Source: SZUA-309 sp965215995 (GTDB lineage: Bacteria > Pseudomonadota > Gammaproteobacteria > Pseudomonadales > Azotimanducaceae). From it: 64,000 bases of DNA. The stretch lies in contig OZ244128.1 in the NCBI GenBank assembly GCA_965215995.1, positions 1,054,001 to 1,118,000 of the forward strand, read 5' to 3'. The notes below the pieces were generated by a model, which saw nothing but the letters and a program-made list of their open reading frames with translations, had not been told where the DNA came from and ran no database searches. Shown here piece by piece: positions 17,074 through 26,021 of the stretch. A program made the translations under genes and the position numbers. The first letter of the stretch is position 1; every line of letters starts with the position of its first letter.

Positions 17074-20000
17074 ATGAGCGACCAACGAAACCAGCTTCGC
17101 GAATCACTGCGACAGGCAAAATACCTCGACGAGAACGAGGCTGTCGCCACCCTGCTGAGCCGACCGATCTACCCACGCACCGTCGCCGAATCCGTTGAGG
17201 AGGTGGCTGCCGAACTGGTCAGCGCAGCACGTGATACCAGCCTGACCAAGCCGCTGCTCGATACCTTCCTGACTGAGTACGGCCTCAGCAACAGCGAAGG
17301 CGTCGCGCTGATGTGCCTGGCAGAGAGCCTGCTGAGAATCCCGGACTGGGACACGGCCGATCTGCTGATCGCGGACAAGCTGGGCAGCGCGGATTGGGCG
17401 GAGCACTCGGGCAACGCAGATTCTCTGCTGGTCAACGCGTCCACCTGGGCACTGATGCTGACCGGGCGAATCGTGGTGCTGGATGAGGAACTCACCCGGG
17501 AACCCATAAGCTGGTTGAAGAAGCTCATCTCACGGGTCAGCGAGCCGGTCGTGCAGACGGCTGTGCGTTCAGCCATGGAGATCCTCGGCCGGGAGTTCGT
17601 GCTCGGCCAGACCATCGAGAAAGCGTTGAAGCGCTGCGCCGAGGACGGGGCCTACTCCTTCGACATGCTCGGCGAGGCCGCCCGAAACCAGAGCACGGCC
17701 GAGCGATATTTTCAGAGCTATCTGGATGCCATCAACGCCGTCGGTGGCTCTACGCACCGTGATGGGTCGACGGTCTCGATAAAGCTCTCCGCGCTGCATC
17801 CCCGCTATGTGGCAACACAGCGACAACGGGTAATGGATGAGCTTCTGTCGCGGCTCGTTGCGCTCAGTGAGGCAGCGGATCGGGTCGGCTTATCGCTCAC
17901 CATCGATGCGGAAGAAGCCGACCGGCTCGATCTCTCACTCGATCTGTTCGAGTCGCTCGTGGAGGTGCACGGTGCACGCAACGTGGGATTCGTGGTCCAG
18001 GCTTACGGCAAACGCGCAGCCGCCGTCCTCGATTGGCTCATCGACCTTGCCCGGGACAACGAGTGCACGTTCAGAATCCGCCTGGTGAAAGGCGCCTACT
18101 GGGATGCGGAGGTGAAGCATGCCCAGGTGGAGGGGCTGCCTGGCTTTCCCGTATACACGCGCAAGGAGAACACCGACCTTTCCTATCTCGTTTGCGCGGA
18201 GAAGATCCTGGCACATCCGGAGCAGCTGTACGGACAGTTTGCCACCCACAACGCCCATACACTTGCCGCCATACTGGAAGTCGGCAAGGGGAAGCGATTC
18301 GAGTTCCAACGCCTGCACGGCATGGGTGAGATCCTCTATGCCACCGCGAGAGAGCGCATTGGTGACTTCCCCGAAGTGCGAACCTACGCACCAGTGGGAT
18401 CTCACGAAGATCTGCTGGCCTACCTGGTCCGGCGCCTGCTCGAGAATGGTGCGAACAGCTCTTTCGTGAACCGATTTCTGGATGAGGCTGTGCCGCCACA
18501 TGAGCTGGTTCAGGATCCGCTGCGCACCGTTAGCGAAGAAGCCAGCCATTCGCATCCGGGAATCCGCGCCCCACAGAACCTGTTCGTTGAGCGCGCCAAC
18601 TCTGCAGGTGTGGACCTCTCGGATCGTGCAGAGCAGGAGCGGATCGAGCTGGCGATCGCCGGTGCTCTGAAAACCCTGACCCAGGCACCGGCAACGGAAG
18701 CTCAAGCGGGTCGGATCATTACCGCTCCATACGATCGTCATCTCCGCATTGGTCAGGTCGCTGACACAGCAGTGAAGGAGATCGATCGGATGGTCAGCCA
18801 GGCATATGCCGCACAGCCCGATTGGGATGCAACCGGTGTCCCGACCCGCAAAGAGATGCTCGAGCACTGTGCCGATCAGCTGGAGGCGGAACATGCGGAG
18901 CTGATCGGCCTCCTGGTACACGAGGCCGGCAAGACCATTCCCGATGCGATCAACGAAGTCCGTGAGGCGGTGGATTTCTGCCGCTACTACGCCCAGCAGA
19001 GTGAAGGCCTGTTCGGTGATGGGACACAGCTTCCAGGGCCAACGGGCGAGCGCAACACCCTGTGCCTCCAGGGCCGCGGGGTCTGGATCTGCATCAGCCC
19101 GTGGAATTTTCCGCTGGCGATCTTTCTCGGTCAGGTGAGTGCAGCCCTGGCTGCCGGCAACGCCGTCATCGCCAAGCCTTCCGAGGAAACGCCCCTCATC
19201 GCCCAACGGTGCGTGGCATTGCTCCATCGGGCCGGCGTGCCGGAAACCGTGTGCCAACTGGCGCACGGTGGCGCCGATGTGGGGCAGGCGTTGATCCGAC
19301 ATCCCCTGGTTGCCGGTGTGGCATTCACCGGCAGCACCGAGACCGCTCGTCGCATCAACATGGCCATGGCCAGTGCAGACCGACCCATCGTACCCCTGAT
19401 CGCGGAAACCGGCGGTCAGAACGCGATGATCGTCGACTCGACCGCGCTGCTCGAGCAGGTGACGGACGACGTCATTCAGTCGGCATTCATGAGTGCCGGC
19501 CAGCGCTGCTCCGCGCTGCGAGTCCTGTATCTGCAGGACGAGGTAGCAGAGGGCGCGATCGATATGCTCATTGGCGCCATGGACGAGCTCAGAGTCGGCA
19601 ACCCCTCAGAGATCTCCACCGACGTGGGCCCTGTGATCTCCTCGGCGGCCGCGCAGGCTCTCGAAGACCACATCGCCAACCTGCGTGCTCGAGGATGGAT
19701 TCGACATCAGGTCGATCTCGACGACAGCTGCGGCAAGGGCACCTTCGTGGCGCCCACACTGGCAGAGATACCGGACATCCACGCACTGGATCAGGAGCAC
19801 TTCGGGCCGATCCTGCATGTGATCAGGTTCGATGCCGACGACCTCGTTCGCGTCATCGAGGAGATCAACAGCACCGGCTTCGGCCTCACATTCGGGATTC
19901 ACACTCGCATCGATGCACGCGCCAACTTCGTGGCCCACCAGGTGGAGGCAGGCAATGTTTACGTCAACCGCAACATGATCGGGGCCGTGGTCGGCAGTCA

Positions 20001-20139
20001 GCCGTTTGGCGGCCGGGGCCGTTCGGGTACCGGACCAAAGGCTGGCGGCCCGAATTACCTCATGCGATTCGCCACCGAGAAAGTGCTGACCGTGAACACC
20101 GTGGCGACGGGTGGAAACGCAGAGCTGCTGAACCTGTAG
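17074..20139 (+). CDS. putA: PutA, bifunctional proline dehydrogenase / delta-1-pyrroline-5-carboxylate dehydrogenase
   Basis: A 1021-residue two-enzyme protein that oxidises proline to glutamate at the membrane, passing electrons to FAD/quinone and NAD. The N-terminal half shows the proline dehydrogenase barrel (STVSIKLSALHPRY, FRIRLVKGAYWDAEVKHAQ, ATHNAHTL, QRLHGMGE). The C-terminal half is an aldehyde dehydrogenase with NFPLAIFLGQ, FTGSTETAR, ETGGQNAMIVD and the catalytic Cys812 in AGQRCSALR. It lacks the N-terminal ribbon-helix-helix DNA-binding part of E. coli PutA, so it is the short, non-regulatory type. It follows yejF by 39 bases and may share its transcript. Confidence 0.97.
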   Translation: MSDQRNQLRESLRQAKYLDENEAVATLLSRPIYPRTVAESVEEVAAELVSAARDTSLTKPLLDTFLTEYGLSNSEGVALMCLAESLLRIPDWDTADLLIADKLGSADWAEHSGNADSLLVNASTWALMLTGRIVVLDEELTREPISWLKKLISRVSEPVVQTAVRSAMEILGREFVLGQTIEKALKRCAEDGAYSFDMLGEAARNQSTAERYFQSYLDAINAVGGSTHRDGSTVSIKLSALHPRYVATQRQRVMDELLSRLVALSEAADRVGLSLTIDAEEADRLDLSLDLFESLVEVHGARNVGFVVQAYGKRAAAVLDWLIDLARDNECTFRIRLVKGAYWDAEVKHAQVEGLPGFPVYTRKENTDLSYLVCAEKILAHPEQLYGQFATHNAHTLAAILEVGKGKRFEFQRLHGMGEILYATARERIGDFPEVRTYAPVGSHEDLLAYLVRRLLENGANSSFVNRFLDEAVPPHELVQDPLRTVSEEASHSHPGIRAPQNLFVERANSAGVDLSDRAEQERIELAIAGALKTLTQAPATEAQAGRIITAPYDRHLRIGQVADTAVKEIDRMVSQAYAAQPDWDATGVPTRKEMLEHCADQLEAEHAELIGLLVHEAGKTIPDAINEVREAVDFCRYYAQQSEGLFGDGTQLPGPTGERNTLCLQGRGVWICISPWNFPLAIFLGQVSAALAAGNAVIAKPSEETPLIAQRCVALLHRAGVPETVCQLAHGGADVGQALIRHPLVAGVAFTGSTETARRINMAMASADRPIVPLIAETGGQNAMIVDSTALLEQVTDDVIQSAFMSAGQRCSALRVLYLQDEVAEGAIDMLIGAMDELRVGNPSEISTDVGPVISSAAAQALEDHIANLRARGWIRHQVDLDDSCGKGTFVAPTLAEIPDIHALDQEHFGPILHVIRFDADDLVRVIEEINSTGFGLTFGIHTRIDARANFVAHQVEAGNVYVNRNMIGAVVGSQPFGGRGRSGTGPKAGGPNYLMRFATEKVLTVNTVATGGNAELLNL

Positions 20140-20207
20140 CGTATTCATTCGCGGTTTCCGGGCATCCGGCGTACCATCTGCTGACGCAGGCCTAGGGAGG
20201 AAGCCTG

Positions 20208-20534
20208 ATGGAAACGTATCTGGATCAGACGTTCGAGAACGATCGAATCGAACTGCACGGGAAGACGTTTCACCGCTGCACGTTTATCAACTGCGAGCTG
20301 GTCTACGATGGAGACCGCTCCCCTACCTTCTCGGACAACAATTTCGTCGACACCGTGTTTGTCTTCGCAGGACCCGCGGTCCGAACCCTCTATCTGCTCG
20401 GCAACCTGTACCGAGCAGGCACGGGTGGTCATGAGGTGGTCGATCGGTTCTTCGACGACATTCGAGAAGGAGAGATTCACGGTCATGAGGTGCGCACCCG
20501 GGCGCCTCAGACCCCGGATCACAGCCTGGCCTGA
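20208..20534 (+). CDS. small protein with a pentapeptide-repeat-like N terminus
   Basis: A 108-residue protein with a strong ribosome site (GGGAGG) before its ATG. Residues 1-60 alternate in a beta-helix manner (LHGKTFHRCTFINCELVY, FSDNNFVDTVFVFAG), close to short pentapeptide-repeat proteins; the second half is helical (TLYLLGNLY...VVDRFFDDIREG). It has no signal peptide and is likely cytoplasmic. It follows putA by 68 bases and converges with the potassium channel gene. Function unknown. Confidence 0.7.
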   Translation: METYLDQTFENDRIELHGKTFHRCTFINCELVYDGDRSPTFSDNNFVDTVFVFAGPAVRTLYLLGNLYRAGTGGHEVVDRFFDDIREGEIHGHEVRTRAPQTPDHSLA

Positions 20535-20608
20535 AGGGATCTTCTGCCGGCTCATTGACGCGCAGCAAGCGCGACGGCCTCGCCTGTCCAGGTGAACCGG
20601 TTCGCAGC

Positions 20609-22306
20609 TCAGTTCGACGACAACCGCAGCCTGTTCATGAGCCAGCCGCGCGGCGGCTCCCTGCCCGTGGCGAGGTAGCTCAGCGTATACGGATTCGCGA
20701 TGTTGGAGCGGACCCGGAACTTGGCAGCATGGGTGCTGCAGACCAGGATTCTGTCCCCTTGCTGTAACTCCTCGAAGAGCTCCGGCATTACGACCTGAGC
20801 CTCACCTCGCTTCAGCAGCAACGGCACCGCATCCAGCGAGTGACCACGATTACGGGTATCGCCTATCAAGCAGGCAAGGGTCAGCTCGCCATGCTCCTTC
20901 ATGTGCGCGATCACCGCGGGTGCTTCGGATTCATTCACACCGATCGTCCAAAGCGCCGGACTCGGATCCTTCACCGCTTCGTGCAGCAACGGCAGGACCA
21001 CGTCGGTCAGCAGTTCCGGTTGCTGCTCGAGATACTCGAGAAGGTCCTGGATCAGCGGCGAAATCAAGCGCAGCAGAATACGCCTGGCCGTCACAAGACT
21101 GGGTTGCATGATCAGATCAGCTGAAGCGGCATTGAAAGCAAGCTCGTTTTCATGGCTGTTCTGACGGACGATGAGCTTCGCCTCCGGATTCAGGTTTCGT
21201 GCGGTCAGCAGAATGGTGAGGTTGTCCGCATCACTGTTGGTGGCCGCAATCACACCCACCGCGTCCGCAATCCCGGCCTGCTGAAGATTCACCCGGGTGG
21301 CCAGCCCCTCGACGCTTTTCGAAACTTCTTTGGCACTGCCGACGTTCGGGTCCACCACCACCGTGTTCACGCCCCATTCCGTGAGCGACCCATATAGCCA
21401 GCGACCGAGCTTGCCGTAGCCACACAGCACCCAGGTGCCCTGTGGGTAGGAAACCAGATTGGCCAGGCTGACACCCCGCACGCCAACAAGCCACTCATCC
21501 AGCGTATGCAGCGGTGGCTGGTGCAGGGCGAAGCCGAGCTCCCGGGCAAAGGTCTCGAACGGGTCGGTGACCACCACCGAGCCAAGTCCTTTCAGCTCCT
21601 CATCGTGCGCGCGACTGGTAGAGCGGCAGACCACCTCCGCCCTGGGATTCAGCAGCCTGGTCATCACCGCGATCTTCAGGTTCACGTCTTCGTCGCCGGT
21701 GAGCAGCACCACTCCCTGGCAGTTCTCCCTGGAGAGGCCGGCGTCCGTCAGATTCTTCGGCACGCTGGCATCACCCTCCAGACCGGGCATGGGCACGCTG
21801 TAGTTCCGAAGACGCAGCGCTTTGATTCTCTCGATGTCCGTATCGATCACGACCGCGTTCATCTGATGATCGCTCAGGCCTCGAGCCAGAAGGCTGCCGG
21901 TGTCCCCGAAACCGCAGATGATGAAAAACGGCTCCTGGATCCGTGCCACCGCCCGTGCGAAACGCCGCTGATCCAGCGCGAGCGTGAAATGGGGGTTCTG
22001 GACAAGGCGGATGATGTTGCCAATGGCATACACCCAGGCCACAACGCTCATGTACAGACACACCGTTGCCCACATCCGCTGGGCATCGCTGAATTCCCGC
22101 GGCAACTCGCCGAAGCCTGTGGTGGTCGCCGTGTAAGTCATGAAGTAGAAGGCGTGGAAGATATCCATCGGCTGCCCGTCGGTACCGGGGATGATCACCA
22201 TCCCGGTGATACCCAGGGCATACACGATCAACAGCAGCAACAGCGGGTTGCGCATCTCCTGCAGAACGATTGCAGTGACACGATCCAGGTCCGACCCCTT
22301 GGCCAT
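20609..22306 (-). CDS. potassium channel with two RCK/TrkA-N domains
   Basis: A 565-residue protein with two membrane helices around a pore loop, then two nucleotide-binding TrkA-N domains (FFIICGFGDTGSLLARGL and GTWVLCGYGKLGRWLYGSL) and TrkA-C-like parts. The pore motif is TATTTGFGELP, an altered form of the canonical TVGYGD filter. It should be a ligand-gated cation channel of the inner membrane. It begins five bases after the DUF6394 gene, so the two are one operon; the CNNM-like gene lies 80 bases further upstream. Confidence 0.9.
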   Translation of the reverse strand: MAKGSDLDRVTAIVLQEMRNPLLLLLIVYALGITGMVIIPGTDGQPMDIFHAFYFMTYTATTTGFGELPREFSDAQRMWATVCLYMSVVAWVYAIGNIIRLVQNPHFTLALDQRRFARAVARIQEPFFIICGFGDTGSLLARGLSDHQMNAVVIDTDIERIKALRLRNYSVPMPGLEGDASVPKNLTDAGLSRENCQGVVLLTGDEDVNLKIAVMTRLLNPRAEVVCRSTSRAHDEELKGLGSVVVTDPFETFARELGFALHQPPLHTLDEWLVGVRGVSLANLVSYPQGTWVLCGYGKLGRWLYGSLTEWGVNTVVVDPNVGSAKEVSKSVEGLATRVNLQQAGIADAVGVIAATNSDADNLTILLTARNLNPEAKLIVRQNSHENELAFNAASADLIMQPSLVTARRILLRLISPLIQDLLEYLEQQPELLTDVVLPLLHEAVKDPSPALWTIGVNESEAPAVIAHMKEHGELTLACLIGDTRNRGHSLDAVPLLLKRGEAQVVMPELFEELQQGDRILVCSTHAAKFRVRSNIANPYTLSYLATGREPPRGWLMNRLRLSSN

Positions 22307-22311
22307 GATGC

Positions 22312-22689
22312 CTACCTGCCGGCCATCAGGGTGTCGCTGACAAGAAGGGTCACAGAGACCACGTTGGCAACCAGCGCGCCGTACGCCAGGGAGACGATCG
22401 TGGTCACAGCACCCGCGCTCAGCGCGACCGTCGTATCTGCGAACGTCCAGATCAACGCGGATGCCAGGAGCTGAAGATCCGCAACAAACGCCGTGGCAAG
22501 AAGCAGAGCACCCGTTTGAGAGCGGTCTCCGAGCTTGAGCACCGTCGCGATCAGGTTCACAACCACGGCGGCAAACAGAAGCCAGATGCTGTGGTGCTCC
22601 GGATTGCCGATGTCACCGATCACGAAGGCGACATTCAGCGTCAACGCCAGAACGATGAAGAAACCGAAGAACACCTTCTCGAGATTCAT
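22312..22689 (-). CDS. DUF6394 membrane protein
   Basis: A 125-residue protein with about four hydrophobic helices. It starts MNLEKVFFGFFIVLALTLN at the ATG at 22689, with GGAGGAA eight bases upstream; the longer frame to 22761 has no such signal. The sequence NPEHHSIWLLFAAVVVNLIATVLKLGDRSQ matches, from memory, the DUF6394 family, found beside potassium channels. It is five bases from the channel gene, which suggests a channel-associated membrane role (inference). Confidence 0.8.
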   Translation of the reverse strand: MNLEKVFFGFFIVLALTLNVAFVIGDIGNPEHHSIWLLFAAVVVNLIATVLKLGDRSQTGALLLATAFVADLQLLASALIWTFADTTVALSAGAVTTIVSLAYGALVANVVSVTLLVSDTLMAGR

Positions 22690-22769
22690 GGAAATTCCTC
22701 CACCATGCACTGCAACTATACCCCCGTGCGATCGGTTCTGCCGGGGGTCCGCTTCGCTCACGAAGGGAG

Positions 22770-23795
22770 TCAGTGGTCGTTCTTGTCTTCTGCCTGCAGC
22801 CTGGCAAGTTCACGCATGTCTGCCACCTCGTCGTGCTCATCGACGATCTCCGCGCCGAGAATGGTTTCCAGCACGTCCTCGAGCGTCACCAGACCAGCAG
22901 TGCCGCCAAACTCGTCCTGGACGAACGCCAGATGGGACCGCTCCCGCATCAGATCGCGAAACAACCGCTCTATGTTCTGATCCATCGGCACCACCAGCGC
23001 GGTCTGCTGGAAATCGGTCAGCGGGCGCTCCCACTCTCCATCCGCCGCGGCGAGCAGCACGTCCTTGCGCAGGGCGAAGCCGCGCAGATCGTCCAGCGAC
23101 TCACCGATCAGCGGGATCCGGCTGAACAGCGTCCGAGGCACATCATCCAGCGCCTCCCGCACCGTGTAGTCGATCGACCAGCTGGCGATCACGACCCGGG
23201 GGGTCATGATCTCCTTTACCTGCCGATCCCTGAGATGCAGCAGGTTGACGATTACCGCTTCTTCCCGTTCAGCGATCGCACCTTCCGCTTCTCCGATATC
23301 TGCCAACGCGGCCAGCTCATCCCGGGTGATGATCTGAGAGTCTGCCTTGGGCAGCGTTTTCTTCAGCACGAGAATGACGGCGATAATCGGCCACATCAGC
23401 TTCACCATCCAATCCAGCGTGTGGACAGCGATGGGTCCGATCTGCTTCCAGTAAGCCGCCCCCAGGGTCTTGGGCAGAATTTCTGAGAGCAGCAAGATGG
23501 CAATGGTGAGCAGCGCGGAAGCGATGGCGACCGTGTACTGACCCGGAAAGGCGGCTTCCACCTCGACCCCGACACCAAGCGCACCGACCGTGTGGGCGAT
23601 GGTGTTGAGCGTCAATATGGCGGTGAGAGGCTGAACCGCATCGTGGTCTTTCAGCTTCAGCCAGAGCGAGCCGCTCTTCTGCCCCTCCCGGTCGAGCATA
23701 TGGGCATGACTGATGGTCGTCGAAAGCAGCACGCTCTCGAGGAGCGAGCAGATAAACGACACGCCGAGCGCGAGGCTTAGATAGACGGTCAGCAC
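22770..23795 (-). CDS. CNNM/CorC-type protein (DUF21 membrane domain plus CBS pair)
   Basis: A 341-residue protein with a DUF21 membrane domain of about four helices (residues 1-150; SLLESVLLSTTISH, LLLSEILPKTLG) followed by a CBS pair (IMTPRVVIASW and SHLAFVQDEFGGTAGLVTLEDVLETILG). Such proteins handle magnesium or other divalent cations or sense adenine nucleotides. It lacks the C-terminal CorC_HlyC domain of the longer members. It sits upstream of DUF6394 and the potassium channel, suggesting one cation-homeostasis operon. Confidence 0.88.
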   Translation of the reverse strand: MLTVYLSLALGVSFICSLLESVLLSTTISHAHMLDREGQKSGSLWLKLKDHDAVQPLTAILTLNTIAHTVGALGVGVEVEAAFPGQYTVAIASALLTIAILLLSEILPKTLGAAYWKQIGPIAVHTLDWMVKLMWPIIAVILVLKKTLPKADSQIITRDELAALADIGEAEGAIAEREEAVIVNLLHLRDRQVKEIMTPRVVIASWSIDYTVREALDDVPRTLFSRIPLIGESLDDLRGFALRKDVLLAAADGEWERPLTDFQQTALVVPMDQNIERLFRDLMRERSHLAFVQDEFGGTAGLVTLEDVLETILGAEIVDEHDEVADMRELARLQAEDKNDH

Positions 23796-23869
23796 GCTGC
23801 GATCATGTATCTCTTTTGCAGAGACGTCAAAGCAGGTGCCAAGCGGGCTCCGCGCCGAGACGACGGGAT

Positions 23870-24340
23870 TCAGCCACTGCCATTGCGCTCAGCAATCGCC
23901 GTTGCGTTGACCTTTATCGTGTTCAGGAGCCGTTTCAGCTGGCTGCGATCCCGCCGAGAGGTGCCGGCAAAGATGTCATCGAGCACCGCCGCGGCGATCC
24001 GGTTCATGCGGCGGACGACCGCGCGACCGTCTTCGGTCAGAAAGACCGCCCGCACCCGTCGATCACCCTCAGCCACCTGCCGTTCGATCAGCCCCTGTGA
24101 CTGCATCCGGTCAAGCAGGCTGGTGATCGCCATGCGACTGCACTCGATGCTCTGCGCCAGTTCCGTTTGCGAGATCCCAGGTGTCCGACTGACGTACGCG
24201 ATGACCCGCCACTTCGCCCTGCTCAGGCCGAGCGGCTTCATCTGCTGATCGTAGGCATCATTCAACTTTCTGCCGGCGTCCACCAGCAGAAAGCTCAGCT
24301 CACGCTCATCGGCATGCTGGGACCGTCCGGCACCCTTCAT
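23870..24340 (-). CDS. MarR-family transcription regulator
   Basis: A 156-residue winged-helix protein with the MarR pattern: LGLSRAKWRVIAYVSRTPGISQTELAQSIECSRMAITSLLDRM (helix-turn-helix) and GLIERQVAEGDRRVRAVFLTEDG (wing). The ATG at 24340 has GAAGG nearby and follows the thiolase stop by ten bases, so the two are co-transcribed. It probably controls the divergent cluster through the palindrome at 25950-25969. The ligand is likely an acyl-CoA or acid handled by the cluster (inference). Confidence 0.9.
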   Translation of the reverse strand: MKGAGRSQHADERELSFLLVDAGRKLNDAYDQQMKPLGLSRAKWRVIAYVSRTPGISQTELAQSIECSRMAITSLLDRMQSQGLIERQVAEGDRRVRAVFLTEDGRAVVRRMNRIAAAVLDDIFAGTSRRDRSQLKRLLNTIKVNATAIAERNGSG

Positions 24341-24350
24341 TTCGGCACCT

Positions 24351-25865
24351 TCATAACGGTCTGAACTCGTTGACCGGCTCGCCACTGCTCACCTGTCCCT
24401 TGCTGCCAATCGGATCCGCAGCAACCAGCTGCTCGAGCAGCTCCGGATCAGGCGGCAGATCCGCAATGAATCGGTTGCCAGTGGCCAGTCGACCCAGCAC
24501 GAGTCCACGCTCGGGCTCGCCTGCCCTCGAGAACATCACCGTGTAGGTCTCGATCGTGCCGGTACCCGACGGCTGTGGATCGAGCCGCGGGTGATTGGTC
24601 TCTGGCAGCGTTGTGTCAGGTCGCAGAGCTCTGCGCGCCGCGAATGGTTTTTCCGGTGCGGTTCCGCCGTAGATACCAAGCGCGTGCTTGGTCAGGTACC
24701 ACCCATTGGCCGTTACCAGGCCTCGCTGCTCCGGCGCTTCCCTGAGACGATCCATCATCGTCGCGATCGCATGCATGCTGTAGTTGTTCCCTGCGCCGCC
24801 AAAGTAGGGTAGCCCGCCGGTCACGGTGAAGCACCTCGGATCGTCTTCTTTCATCCCAAGCGCATCGCGCGTGATCTCCACCACTGCCGGAAAGCAGGAG
24901 TAGACATCGAACAGATCGATGTCGGTCGCCGTCATCGCCGCCATGTCCAGCGTAGCTTCCAATCCTGCCTTGAGCGCCGGAGAAGAGTGAAAGTCGAGTC
25001 GTTCAGAGACGAACCAGATGTCGTTGATGTCGCAGTGACCGTGCAGATAGACCCACCGCGACTCGTCGATGCCGAGCTCCCTCGCTTTTGCATCGGAGGT
25101 GAGCAGGACCGACGCCGACTGATTTACCTGCATGACGGCATTCATGTACTTGGTGTACGGGAAGCCGATGTATCTGTTCTGCGGAGACGGCGTCGCGATC
25201 TCCTCGGCACTTCGCTGAGTCGGGAACCAGGCATGAGGATTGTCCCGGGCGATGGCGGTAAACGGCGAGAACAGCTCGCCGATCGCCTGCTGATGCGCTG
25301 CATGGGTTCTGCCGTAGTGCCGCCTCAGAGCATTCTCGAAAAGCGGGTAGGTCACGATCGGGGCTACCATGCCGTGCGCACGCTCCGTCGCGTTGCTGCC
25401 GGCTCGAGCCGGCCAGAGCAGTGCGGGCTCGCCGTCGGCGCTGTCATCTTTCCAGCGGTCTATCGGCTCACCGGCTTTAGATGCCAGCGCCAGGGTATTC
25501 AGTATCTCCGCACCGGATAACAGCACCAGTGAACTGCGACCAGAGACAATCTCGTCAGCGAAGTGGTTGACCAGCGTCTGCGGCGTGTTGCCGCCGGTTA
25601 CGGTGAGGTAACCTGCCGCGCTTTTCGCGCCGAGCGCCGCCGCCAACGCGGCCGGTGGGTTGCTGATCATCACCGGTCCAACAGTGCTCACCACCGCCAG
25701 CGCGTCCAGCTTGGCCAGCGCTTCAACCGGGAGTCCTGCGTCCTCTGCTGCGGCTTGAGCCGTTGATCGCATCATCGACAGGGGGCTCAACGCCTGCGCA
25801 AGATCGGTTGACCGGTCGACCAGCTGACCGGCGCCCACCAACACGGGTTCCAAGGCCTTCGTCAT
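24351..25865 (-). CDS. thiolase-family acetyl-CoA acetyltransferase
   Basis: A 504-residue SCP-x/acetyl-CoA acetyltransferase type thiolase. Visible features are LSPLSMMRSTAQAAAEDAGL, GGNTPQTLVNHFADEI (the position where classical thiolases have the catalytic Cys is not obviously Cys), FDVYSCFPAVVEI and GGLPYFGGAGNNYSMHAIA, the GGxGxxxxxH type C-terminal loop. The last 100 residues form a family-specific extension (YTVMFSRAGEPERGLVLGRL). Start at 25865 follows GGGGG by six bases. It is divergent from the nitronate monooxygenase operon. The substrate may be a branched or unusual acyl-CoA. Confidence 0.88.
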   Translation of the reverse strand: MTKALEPVLVGAGQLVDRSTDLAQALSPLSMMRSTAQAAAEDAGLPVEALAKLDALAVVSTVGPVMISNPPAALAAALGAKSAAGYLTVTGGNTPQTLVNHFADEIVSGRSSLVLLSGAEILNTLALASKAGEPIDRWKDDSADGEPALLWPARAGSNATERAHGMVAPIVTYPLFENALRRHYGRTHAAHQQAIGELFSPFTAIARDNPHAWFPTQRSAEEIATPSPQNRYIGFPYTKYMNAVMQVNQSASVLLTSDAKARELGIDESRWVYLHGHCDINDIWFVSERLDFHSSPALKAGLEATLDMAAMTATDIDLFDVYSCFPAVVEITRDALGMKEDDPRCFTVTGGLPYFGGAGNNYSMHAIATMMDRLREAPEQRGLVTANGWYLTKHALGIYGGTAPEKPFAARRALRPDTTLPETNHPRLDPQPSGTGTIETYTVMFSRAGEPERGLVLGRLATGNRFIADLPPDPELLEQLVAADPIGSKGQVSSGEPVNEFRPL

Positions 25866-25949
25866 GTGCAACCCCCGCCTGACCACGGCGTTCCCTTCTC
25901 AGCCCAGCCAACTGCGCTCAAGCTCATAACGCTCTCTGTAATGTTATTT

Positions 25950-25969
25950 AATGTATACATGTTTACATT
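25950..25969. promoter_or_regulatory. 20-bp palindromic operator between divergent operons
   Basis: AATGTATACATGTTTACATT differs from its reverse complement at one symmetric pair of positions, and it contains the perfect 10-mer ATGTATACAT. It sits in an AT-rich island in the 156-base gap between the thiolase-marR operon and the nitronate monooxygenase operon. A MarR-type dimer is the obvious candidate binder, since marR is the only regulator in the cluster. Binding is inference. Confidence 0.6.
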
Positions 25970-26021
25970 CTAATCAGATAGGAGGATATTTGTCGAAGCT
26001 ACTTCTGCTGGGGGTGCACGA

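Noticed and set aside
17935..19302. 455-codon minus-strand frame
   Set aside because: It is opposite the putA coding region, which is clearly real.
19062..20195. 377-codon plus-strand frame
   Set aside because: It is an out-of-frame reading of putA with an Arg-rich shadow composition.
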